The notes beneath the pieces are model-generated. The model saw only the letters and a list, made by a program, of their open reading frames with translations. It did no database searches and was not told where the DNA came from. Position numbers and translations under genes: made by a program. Shown here one piece after another: positions 1-5,908 of a stretch of DNA of 12,882 nucleotides (positions within the stretch are counted from its first letter, which is position 1; each line of letters begins with the position of its first letter). Origin of the DNA: Hungatella sp. UBA3147 (lineage in GTDB: Bacteria > Bacillota > Clostridia > Lachnospirales > Lachnospiraceae); the NCBI GenBank assembly GCA_002365025.1, contig DEYX01000368.1:1-12882 (forward strand), in the 5' to 3' direction.

Positions 1-190
1 AAGTATCCACCAGGCATTTATTGCCTGTCAATGTTTCAAACGTAATGGGATTAATAAAATTCGTTGCATTTTGGGACATTAAGACATGTACGCTGCAGCC
101 CTTTTTTACCAGCATACTGGCAAGTCCGGCTATCTTATAGGCCGCAATACTACCTGTTACACCCAAAATGATATTTTTTCCTTTCAGCAT
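1..190 (-). CDS. coaBC: Phosphopantothenoylcysteine decarboxylase / phosphopantothenate-cysteine ligase, N-terminal part (partial)
   Basis: Only the first 63 codons are present; the gene runs off the left edge. The start is an ATG at 190 (minus strand), preceded by a GGAGG box at 196-200. The translation opens MLKGKNIILGVTGSIAAYK and continues through a segment ending NPITFETLTGN. This is the N-terminal flavoprotein signature of the CoaC (Dfp) half: the GVTGSIAAYK loop binds FMN phosphate. The family performs two consecutive steps of coenzyme A synthesis, joining cysteine to 4'-phosphopantothenate and decarboxylating the product. The divergent neighbour is coaX, which makes 4'-phosphopantothenate, so the pair is functionally coherent. 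Whether the C-terminal CoaB ligase domain is fused cannot be seen here; fusion is the usual state in bacteria. Confidence 0.88.
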   Translation of the reverse strand, partial: MLKGKNIILGVTGSIAAYKIAGLASMLVKKGCSVHVLMSQNATNFINPITFETLTGNKCLVDT

Positions 191-224
191 AAGTGCCTCC
201 CGTTGTTTTTCGTCTTAAAATATG

Positions 225-238
225 ATACTCTACAGTAT
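225..238. repeat. Short inverted repeat between coaBC and coaX
   Basis: ATACT and AGTAT arms are separated by CTAC in the 84-bp divergent spacer between coaBC and coaX. The repeat could be a shared operator or form part of overlapping promoter elements. I could not assign convincing -35/-10 pairs in either direction. With arms of only five bases, chance occurrence is possible. Confidence 0.3.
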
Positions 239-274
239 AGCACAAGAAAAAAAAGTTGGAAAGGAGTTCCCTTT

Positions 275-1045
275 ATGATTTTGGCCATAGATATGGGAAA
301 CAGCAATATTGTCATAGGCGGCATCGACAATACCGGCATTTACTTTGTAGAGCGAGTTACCACCAATCACGGAAAAACCGAGCTGGAATATGCGGTTAAT
401 ATAAAAGATATTATGGAAATTCACAATATGCCCCTCTCATCCATAGAAGGGGCAATCCTGTCTTCGGTTGTTCCGCCTCTTACGGATGTGGTCGTGTGTG
501 CTGTTAAAAAAATAACAGGCAAGACACCCATGGTGGTCGGCTCCGGAATGAAGACCGGACTCAACATCAAGATGGACAACCCTAAGACCGTCGGCAGCGA
601 TTTAATCGTCAATGCGGTAGCTGCTTTAAAGGAATATCAGGCTCCCATCATTATCGTTGACATGGGAACTGCCACTACCATGTCCGTCATTGACCGGAAT
701 GGAAACTACTCCGGCGGCATTATATTCCCCGGCCTTAGAGTCTCCCTGGATTCCTTGAGCAGCCGGGCCGCCCAGCTCCCTTACATCGGTTTAAACAAAC
801 CGACCAGGGTGATCGGCAAAAATACCATTGACTGCATGAAAAACGGAATCCTTTACGGCAATGCCGCCATGATCGACGGTGTCATCGACCGTATGGAGGA
901 AGAATTAGGGACTTTGGCAAGCCTTGTGGCGACCGGAGGTCTGGCTTCCTCTGTCGTCCCGCTTTGTTATCATAAAATTCATTATGACGAAGCTCTGCTA
1001 TTAAAGGGATTGCTGGTTCTATATGAAAAAAATAAGCAGGATTAA
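275..1045 (+). CDS. coaX: Type III pantothenate kinase
   Basis: This 256-residue protein phosphorylates pantothenate in the first committed step of coenzyme A synthesis, in the cytoplasm. Family marks are the N-terminal phosphate-binding DxGN motif (AIDMGNSN, residues 4-11), a GSDL motif at 107-110 holding the expected catalytic aspartate (Asp109) where many relatives read GADR, and the second ATPase motif VDMGTATT at 128-135 followed by GGIIFPG at 147-153. Length is typical for CoaX. The reading frame is open further upstream to 86, but that stretch overlaps coaBC and has no family similarity. The ATG at 275 has AAGGAG at 261-266 with 8-nt spacing and starts exactly at the conserved N-terminus. 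Type III kinases need a monovalent cation and are not inhibited by CoA; this is family knowledge, not visible here. Confidence 0.95.
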   Translation: MILAIDMGNSNIVIGGIDNTGIYFVERVTTNHGKTELEYAVNIKDIMEIHNMPLSSIEGAILSSVVPPLTDVVVCAVKKITGKTPMVVGSGMKTGLNIKMDNPKTVGSDLIVNAVAALKEYQAPIIIVDMGTATTMSVIDRNGNYSGGIIFPGLRVSLDSLSSRAAQLPYIGLNKPTRVIGKNTIDCMKNGILYGNAAMIDGVIDRMEEELGTLASLVATGGLASSVVPLCYHKIHYDEALLLKGLLVLYEKNKQD

Positions 1046-1086
1046 TAATGCCCTAAAAACTGGAAAATAATTTTGATCCGGCTATC

Positions 1087-1116
1087 GTATAAAAGCCCTC
1101 GATTGAGTACATCATT
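1087..1116 (+). promoter_or_regulatory. Candidate forespore (sigma-F/sigma-G type) promoter of sigG
   Basis: GTATA at 1087-1091 is followed after 18 nt by CATCATT at 1110-1116. The Bacillus sigma-G consensus is about GHATR, 18 nt, CATNHTA, so spacing and most positions fit; the last base of the -10 differs. The gene it precedes encodes sigma-G, which is normally transcribed by sigma-F and then by itself. No good sigma-A promoter was seen in the coaX-sigG gap. This is a pattern match only. Confidence 0.45.
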
Positions 1117-1153
1117 TCTGTATGAGAATAATGAATGATGCGGAGGGAAAGAT

Positions 1154-1930
1154 ATGTCTGGATACAAAGTAGAGATTTGTGGTGTCAATACTTCCAAGCT
1201 TCCTCTTCTTAATAACGAAGAGAAGGAAGTTCTGTTCAAACGGATTCTTGATGGAGATAAAAAGGCCAGAGAAGATTACATCAAGGGAAACTTAAGACTG
1301 GTTCTCAGTGTCATACAACGTTTTTCCGGCAGCAATGAAAACGTTGACGACTTATTTCAGATCGGATGCATCGGTTTAATCAAAGCCATTGATAATTTCG
1401 ATATTACGCAGAACGTCCGGTTCTCCACCTATGCGGTGCCCATGATTCTGGGCGAAGTACGGCGTTATCTTCGGGATAATAATTCTATCCGCGTCAGCCG
1501 GTCCCTGCGTGATACCGCTTACAAGGCAATCTATGCCAAAGAAAATTTAATGAAGAAAAACTTAAAGGAACCTACCCTGATGGAAATCGCCGATGAGATC
1601 GGAGTCAGCAAAGAAGACATTACCTATGCTCTTGATGCCATTCAAAGCCCGGTCAGCCTTTATGAACCAGTCTATTCTGACGGCGGTGATCCTCTTTTTG
1701 TCATGGACCAGATCAGTGACAAAAAAAACTTAGAGGAAAACTGGGTAGAGGACATCTCCTTAAACGAGGCCATGAGACGCCTTCCGGAAAGAGAGCGTCA
1801 TATCATTGACATGCGCTTTTTCGAAGGAAAGACTCAGACCGAAGTTGCTGAAGAAATCCATATCAGTCAGGCACAGGTAAGCCGCCTGGAAAAAAATGCA
1901 TTAAAAACAATGAAGAATTACCTTTCTTAG
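1154..1930 (+). CDS. sigG: RNA polymerase sporulation sigma factor, sigma-G
   Basis: A 258-residue sigma-70 family protein that directs RNA polymerase to late forespore genes. The N-terminal block KVEICGVNTSKLP (residues 5-17) is characteristic of sigma-G and distinguishes it from sigma-F. Region 2 spans about 45-110 (NLRLVLSVIQRF, DDLFQIGCIGL, FSTYAVPMILGEVRRYLRDN) and includes the -10 recognition helix. Region 3 follows at about 113-165. Region 4 with its helix-turn-helix lies at about 205-255 (GKTQTEVAEEIHISQAQVSRLEK). The start at 1154 has GGAGGG at 1142-1147. The gene stands alone between coaX and the ula operon, so it is not beside spoIIGA-sigE as in Bacillus. A forespore-type promoter candidate lies upstream and a hairpin terminator downstream. 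Its presence implies an endospore former. Confidence 0.95.
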   Translation: MSGYKVEICGVNTSKLPLLNNEEKEVLFKRILDGDKKAREDYIKGNLRLVLSVIQRFSGSNENVDDLFQIGCIGLIKAIDNFDITQNVRFSTYAVPMILGEVRRYLRDNNSIRVSRSLRDTAYKAIYAKENLMKKNLKEPTLMEIADEIGVSKEDITYALDAIQSPVSLYEPVYSDGGDPLFVMDQISDKKNLEENWVEDISLNEAMRRLPERERHIIDMRFFEGKTQTEVAEEIHISQAQVSRLEKNALKTMKNYLS

Positions 1931-1952
1931 GTAACGGCTTCCTTATAAATAC

Positions 1953-1985
1953 AAGCCCACCTTTCCGCTTAGGAAGGCAGGCTTT
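1953..1985 (+). terminator. Hairpin terminator after sigG
   Basis: An imperfect hairpin begins 23 nt after the sigG stop. AAGCC (1953-1957) pairs with GGCTT (1980-1984), and an inner CCTTTCC/GGAAGG stem carries one bulged T. The loop is GCTTA and a short TTTT run ends the structure. It lies between convergent sigG and ulaF, so it may also serve the ula operon from the other strand, though the minus-strand T-run is poor. Confidence 0.65.
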
Positions 1986-2072
1986 TACATATACCGGAGA
2001 GATTTCTCCCTCCCTTATGACAGCTTATCAAAAAAGCTTTCTGATATCCCCTCATTTACTTTGTCTTAAAAT

Positions 2073-2780
2073 CTATCTTTCATTCTCCCCATTCTTTTGA
2101 CCATAATATGCATTGGTCCCATGCTTTCTTAAATAATGCTTATCCTGCAGTTCCTGTGGTGCCGGGAGGACATCCGGATTGATCTGTTCACACCGGAAAG
2201 CCATTTTGGCTACCTCTTCTAAAACCACTGCATTATGCACAGCCTCTTGGGGATCTTTCCCCCAGGTAAAAGGGCCGTGGTTTTTGCAGAGGCAGGCCGG
2301 TACAGCCATATACCCTTTGTCCTTAAAATAGTCTGCAATCAGAAGACCCGTGTTTTTCTCATACCCTTCCTCAATCTCTTCCTTTGTCAGGCAGCGAAGG
2401 CAGGGAACTTCTCCGTATATATAATCCGCATGGGTAGTGCCATAGCAGGGAATCCCCCGCCCGGACTGCGCCCAGCTGGTTGCCCAGGAAGAATGGGTGT
2501 GCACGATCCCGCCGATCTCCTGGAATGCCTTATATAGTTCCAGATGAGTGGCAGTATCAGAGGAAGGGTGATATCTTCCTTCCACCCTTCTGCCCTCTAA
2601 ATCCATAACCACCATATCTTCCGGCTTAAGCTGGTTATAATCTACACCGCTGGGCTTAATGACAAACATGCCGCTTTCTCTGTCTACGGCGCTGACATTG
2701 CCCCAGGTAAAGGTGACAAGACCGTACTTAGGCAGTTCCATGTTGGCTTCGTAAACAAGCTTCTTTAAGTCTTCTAACAT
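2073..2780 (-). CDS. ulaF: L-ribulose-5-phosphate 4-epimerase (class II aldolase family)
   Basis: This 235-residue cytoplasmic enzyme interconverts L-ribulose 5-phosphate and D-xylulose 5-phosphate, the last step delivering ascorbate carbon to the pentose phosphate pathway. Class II aldolase/AraD marks are GNVSAVD (27-33), IKPSGV (41-46), SSDTATH (73-79), HTHSSWA (94-100), the THADY segment (116-120) and KNHGP (166-170). Asp75, His94, His96 and His168 match the metal-site residues of Escherichia coli AraD, and Asp119 and the C-terminal tyrosines around 225 match its catalytic pair. The ATG at 2780 is chosen because GGAGG lies just upstream; the frame stays open to 2861, but that extension overlaps the preceding gene. 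AraD, UlaF and SgbE are close paralogues; the operon context favours UlaF. It is the last gene of the operon, 10 bp after its neighbour. Confidence 0.93.
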   Translation of the reverse strand: MLEDLKKLVYEANMELPKYGLVTFTWGNVSAVDRESGMFVIKPSGVDYNQLKPEDMVVMDLEGRRVEGRYHPSSDTATHLELYKAFQEIGGIVHTHSSWATSWAQSGRGIPCYGTTHADYIYGEVPCLRCLTKEEIEEGYEKNTGLLIADYFKDKGYMAVPACLCKNHGPFTWGKDPQEAVHNAVVLEEVAKMAFRCEQINPDVLPAPQELQDKHYLRKHGTNAYYGQKNGENER

Positions 2781-2790
2781 GTTTCTCCTC

Positions 2791-3840
2791 CTATGGGGTA
2801 AGTGTATACATGGCGATTTCATCGGTACCATGATTGGTGGATATGATGATCTCTTTTCCATTATTTGTATACTTGTATACGTTAGCAGGACCGCAGTTTC
2901 GGTCTATGATCTGTGCTTCATATGATTTCTGCAATGGATTATAGGTAAATACCAGAAGATTGCGTTCTCCCTGCCGGTGTCCGATGACCAGGGCCGGTCT
3001 GTTACACAGCATCCCTCCGAAAATGGCATGGTTGAACTCTGCTGGCTGATCATAAACATAGACCTCCCTGTATTCCCCGTCTGTTTTTTTCCAGATGCTG
3101 ATTTTATCTCCGTGAAATGGGGAAATCGTGGCTAATTCTTTCTCTCCGTCCTCATCAAAATCCACCAGTACCGCATCACTTGCCGCCTCATTTATCAGCT
3201 GGCGGATCTCCCATTCCCCAGAGGGCTGCTCCGGCGGAATGAACTGGTATACGCCGCTGTCAGAGGATATAATGCTGGTCTGAAGGCCACCATCTTCCAC
3301 CTTATAATAGCCATGGTTTTTCAGCATTCCATCCTTAATCACCTTCAGCGGAAGCTGATGCTCATCGTTATATCCGCTTAAGTCTTCCGGCAGGACCGCC
3401 CCGTATACCTTCCCCGGCGAGGACCAGTCATCTTTAAATTCATGGCCTGACTTTAAGGTGCACGCAATCAAATAGTTGATGCCGTTCCGTTCCACAATAT
3501 GAAACCGGTGGACAAAGGGCAAATCCACTAAAGTCTTTACCCCCCAGCCATTTTGTTCATCAGGGGTCACTATGACAATTTTTGCTTCTTTGGAATCATT
3601 GGGAGAATAGAAATTTTGAGTTGCCAGAAACTGTCCGTCCGTACCAGGAACCTGTACCATGGTCATTACACCGCCAGGCTCTGTCCAAATGGTATCTTCT
3701 AAATTGCCTTCTGCGTCAAACAGCAGGCAGCGGTCAACTTTTTCCGCCGCAACCAGGATATGATCGGTCCCTTTGTAACGAAGCGGGGCTATGGAATAGC
3801 ATTTCGTTAAATTTCCCATCACCTTTTTTTCAATCTTCAT
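2791..3840 (-). CDS. Unrecognised protein of the ula operon, probable beta-propeller (FG-GAP-like)
   Basis: I do not recognise a named family for this 349-residue protein. It has no signal peptide or membrane segment, so it should be cytoplasmic. The sequence is built of short alternating beta-strand-like stretches. One stretch at 225-250 (VDFDEDGEKEL, then ISIW) resembles an FG-GAP/VCBS blade with a calcium-loop-like D227-D229-D231-G232. Blade-like repeats recur around 110-127 (VHRFHIVERNG), 268-288 and 315-336 (NCGPANVY). Histidines at 111, 114, 133, 176 and 270 could line a site at the propeller centre. Fungal aldos-2-ulose dehydratase contains a propeller of this style, so a sugar-lactone, dehydratase or isomerase role is conceivable but unproven. 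It lies 14 bp after ulaE and 10 bp before ulaF, so co-expression is likely. It does not look like the missing UlaD decarboxylase, which is a TIM barrel. Confidence 0.7.
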   Translation of the reverse strand: MKIEKKVMGNLTKCYSIAPLRYKGTDHILVAAEKVDRCLLFDAEGNLEDTIWTEPGGVMTMVQVPGTDGQFLATQNFYSPNDSKEAKIVIVTPDEQNGWGVKTLVDLPFVHRFHIVERNGINYLIACTLKSGHEFKDDWSSPGKVYGAVLPEDLSGYNDEHQLPLKVIKDGMLKNHGYYKVEDGGLQTSIISSDSGVYQFIPPEQPSGEWEIRQLINEAASDAVLVDFDEDGEKELATISPFHGDKISIWKKTDGEYREVYVYDQPAEFNHAIFGGMLCNRPALVIGHRQGERNLLVFTYNPLQKSYEAQIIDRNCGPANVYKYTNNGKEIIISTNHGTDEIAMYTLTP

Positions 3841-3854
3841 TTATTTACTCCCTT

Positions 3855-4697
3855 TCATTCCTGCTCCTTTAATATTCCGGACATTTTAAGATTTGCCGCA
3901 ACCAGATCTTCCTTCCAGGAGGAATTTCCCGTGTACCAGAATTCCGCTACATAGATCCTCACTCCAAGCTTCCATGCGGTCTCAATGGCCTTTTTAAAGT
4001 CCACATGGCCCTCGCCGTAAGGGACCTCACGGAATATGCCTGGTTTCGTCTCTTTTAAATGCATGGCGGCAAGCCGCCCGCTTCCAAGCTTTAAATCCTC
4101 CAATACGTCCGTTCCATTGGTGAACGCGGCATTTGTTATATTCCCGATATCAGGATAAACATTTAAGTAGACAGAGGAAACCTGCTTCACATATTTCATG
4201 GCTTTTTCCACTGTATTCATGAATCCGGTCTCCATGGTTTCAAATGCAAGTACCACACCGGCGGATGCGGCCATTTCGGCAGCCTTTTTTAGGTTGTCAG
4301 TAAAATACCGCCTCGTTTCTTCATCAGATTCTTCATAGTACACATCGTATCCGGCCAGTTGGATGATCCTGATTCCCAGATCCGATGCCAGTGCTATGGC
4401 TTTGCTCATGATTTCTATACTTTTTTTCTTGACTTCCGGGTCATGGCTTCCCAGGGGATACTTCCGGTGTCCGCTTAAACACATGGTACCAATGGGAATG
4501 CCTGTATCCTTTGTCAGTTTTATCAGTTCCAGACGTTCCTTTTCTGTCATTTCCAGACGTTCCAGCTTCTCCTCAGTTTCGTCTATACTCATTTCCAGGA
4601 AATCAAAACCGGCGTTCTTTGCGGCTTCCAGTTTTTCTTTCCAGCTTAATTCAGCCGGCATTGACTTTTCATACAACCCAAGTGTATAGGTTTTCAT
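3855..4697 (-). CDS. ulaE: L-ribulose-5-phosphate 3-epimerase (L-xylulose-5-phosphate 3-epimerase)
   Basis: A 280-residue xylose-isomerase-like TIM barrel that converts L-xylulose 5-phosphate to L-ribulose 5-phosphate in the cytoplasm. Visible family marks are LGLYEKSMP (6-14), GFDFLEMSIDE (30-40), MCLSGHRKYPLGS (72-84), IIQLAGYDVYYE (111-122), AFETMET (151-157), YPDIGN (181-186), HLKETKPG (213-220) and AEFWY (251-255). Glu153 or Glu156, Asp183, His213 and Glu252 fit the metal-binding set of this fold. Length is close to E. coli UlaE. The start overlaps the stop of the upstream DeoR-type gene by one base (TAATG), so the two are translationally coupled. SgbU is a close paralogue; the ascorbate PTS and lactonase in the same operon decide for UlaE. 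Confidence 0.93.
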   Translation of the reverse strand: MKTYTLGLYEKSMPAELSWKEKLEAAKNAGFDFLEMSIDETEEKLERLEMTEKERLELIKLTKDTGIPIGTMCLSGHRKYPLGSHDPEVKKKSIEIMSKAIALASDLGIRIIQLAGYDVYYEESDEETRRYFTDNLKKAAEMAASAGVVLAFETMETGFMNTVEKAMKYVKQVSSVYLNVYPDIGNITNAAFTNGTDVLEDLKLGSGRLAAMHLKETKPGIFREVPYGEGHVDFKKAIETAWKLGVRIYVAEFWYTGNSSWKEDLVAANLKMSGILKEQE

Positions 4698-5467
4698 TAA
4701 AAACCTCCTTTTTTCACCTGGTGGATCTGCACTCCAGCCTCCTTAAATTCTTTTAAAATTTCTTCAGGCGCCTTTTCATCAGTAATCAAATGCTGAACTT
4801 TGCCTATGCTGCAGCTTGAAAAGCTGCTGTTTTTTCCTATCTTTGTATGATCGGCCAGGATATACAGCTCGCTTCTTGTGTGTTCGATCATTAATTCGTT
4901 TAAACACACCTCGTTCATGATCTCGGTCGTCATTCCGGACATAACGGAAATACCGGAACACCCCATAAATGCCTTTTTGGCATAGATGTTCTGAAGATTC
5001 CTGACCGCAAGATCTCCTACCATGGCTTCTTTCGGGTAGCGAAGCTCGCCGCCGGTGAGAATGATATTTACCCCGGCTCCATGTTCACTGTTAATCGCTT
5101 TTCCATTGTTGGTTATGACCGTCACATTCCTGCTCTTGATATATTCCAGTATCTGCAGGGCAGTGCTGCTGGTGTTAATAAACAGCGTGTCATTATCATC
5201 TACCAACGTTGCAGCATAGCTGGCAATCAGCCGTCTGTAAAGTAATATTTCATTTGCCTGAGAAGGGCCCTTTTCAATGGGAATGGCGCCGCCATGACAG
5301 CGTTTTAAAAGCTTCCTGTCTTCCAGATACTGAAGATCTCTTCGAACTGTTATTACAGAAATCCCGCATTGTTCTGCCAAGCTGTTCACGGATACCTTGG
5401 GACTGTTTCTTACGATATCCAATATATGCTCTCTTCGCTCCTCCACAAGGGCGTATTCTCTTTTCAT
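4697..5467 (-). CDS. DeoR-family transcriptional regulator of the ascorbate operon (UlaR-like)
   Basis: A 256-residue regulator with the usual DeoR layout. The N-terminal winged helix-turn-helix is at about 8-60 (SVNSLAEQCGISVITVRRDLQYLE, ending in HGGAI). The C-terminal DeoRC sensor domain is at about 78-235, with the sugar-phosphate-binding marks NTSSTA (98-103), ITNN (118-121), LTGGELR (137-143), GCSGIS (169-174) and ADHTKIG (205-211). Such proteins are usually repressors released by a phosphorylated sugar; in E. coli UlaR the signal is L-ascorbate 6-phosphate. The gene sits inside the operon, after the PTS genes and before ulaE, so it would be co-expressed with its targets. A 29-nt hairpin and an operator-like ACCGTTTAT precede it in a 103-bp gap. 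Predicted binding sites flank the operon promoter near 9022-9131. Confidence 0.88.
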   Translation of the reverse strand: MKREYALVEERREHILDIVRNSPKVSVNSLAEQCGISVITVRRDLQYLEDRKLLKRCHGGAIPIEKGPSQANEILLYRRLIASYAATLVDDNDTLFINTSSTALQILEYIKSRNVTVITNNGKAINSEHGAGVNIILTGGELRYPKEAMVGDLAVRNLQNIYAKKAFMGCSGISVMSGMTTEIMNEVCLNELMIEHTRSELYILADHTKIGKNSSFSSCSIGKVQHLITDEKAPEEILKEFKEAGVQIHQVKKGGF

Positions 5468-5485
5468 AGGCTCACCTGCACTTTT

Positions 5486-5498
5486 ATCAATATTTGAT
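5486..5498. repeat. Palindrome upstream of the DeoR-type gene
   Basis: ATCAA-TAT-TTGAT is a perfect inverted repeat that extends to 17 bp with one mismatch. It lies just before the ribosome binding site of the DeoR-type gene on the minus strand. It could be a local binding site or overlap a weak internal promoter; the AT-rich sequence makes chance occurrence plausible. Confidence 0.3.
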
Positions 5499-5528
5499 TA
5501 CTGTTACGATCCACCGTTTATTGGATAC

Positions 5529-5557
5529 CGTCTGCCAGGTAAAAACACCGGCAGACG
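5529..5557 (-). other. Intercistronic stem-loop between ulaB and the regulator gene
   Basis: CGTCTGCC (5529-5536) and GGCAGACG (5550-5557) form a perfect 8-bp GC-rich stem. On the minus-strand transcript it extends by GGT/ACC past one bulged base, around a GTTTTT loop. It lies 14 nt downstream of the ulaB stop. No T-run follows on either strand, so it is not a normal intrinsic terminator. An mRNA-stability or processing hairpin that sets PTS genes apart from the enzyme genes is the simplest reading. Confidence 0.6.
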
Positions 5558-5570
5558 AAAATTATATGCA

Positions 5571-5882
5571 TTAACCTTCCTGAATGATTCCCTGCTCTTT
5601 TAATTTGGTTTCAATCTCCGGAGCAGACATCACATTCTTAAGTCCAACGATCTTAATGCCTTTTTTCTCAGCATCTGCAAACATATCTTTAAAGTTCTGT
5701 GCACAAACCACTACATCGTACTGGGGAGCGGATCCTTTTCCTTCTGAAAGAGCGCAATGATGCACCTTTGTCGCTTTGATATTATGCTTCTTTAACACTT
5801 TCTCCAAGGTCATCTGTGCCATCAGGCTTGAGCCTGCCCCATTTGCGCAACATACCAAAAAGCTTAAATTTTTACCTGCCAC
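5571..5882 (-). CDS. ulaB: PTS L-ascorbate-specific EIIB component
   Basis: A 103-residue cytoplasmic phosphocarrier that passes phosphate from EIIA to the incoming sugar at EIIC. It begins with a beta strand and the phosphocysteine loop LVCCANGAGSS (residues 9-19). By alignment with the CGNGxGSS loop of E. coli UlaB, Cys12 is the phosphorylated residue. The length fits the lactose/ascorbate-type IIB fold. The start is GTG at 5882: AAGGAGGG lies about 8 nt upstream and no in-frame ATG precedes the conserved loop. It follows ulaA by 26 bp, and a hairpin follows its stop. Confidence 0.92.
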   Translation of the reverse strand: MAGKNLSFLVCCANGAGSSLMAQMTLEKVLKKHNIKATKVHHCALSEGKGSAPQYDVVVCAQNFKDMFADAEKKGIKIVGLKNVMSAPEIETKLKEQGIIQEG

Positions 5883-5908
5883 GAGAAAACCCTCCTTAAT
5901 CTCATTTA

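Noticed and set aside
86..274. N-terminal extension of coaX to an upstream ATG at 86
   Set aside because: It overlaps the coaBC start on the other strand, has no CoaX similarity, and the ATG at 275 has a good ribosome binding site.
1986..2072. Dedicated terminator for the ula operon
   Set aside because: Weak stems such as GGAGA-GATT-TCTCC and AGCTT/AAGCT exist here but none is followed by a T-run on the minus strand.
2781..2861. N-terminal extension of ulaF
   Set aside because: It lies over the end of the preceding gene and is unlike AraD/UlaF; the internal ATG at 2780 has GGAGG just upstream.
2791..3840. The unknown protein as the missing UlaD decarboxylase
   Set aside because: UlaD is a TIM-barrel enzyme of about 215 residues with a DxKxxD motif; this protein lacks that motif and looks like a propeller.
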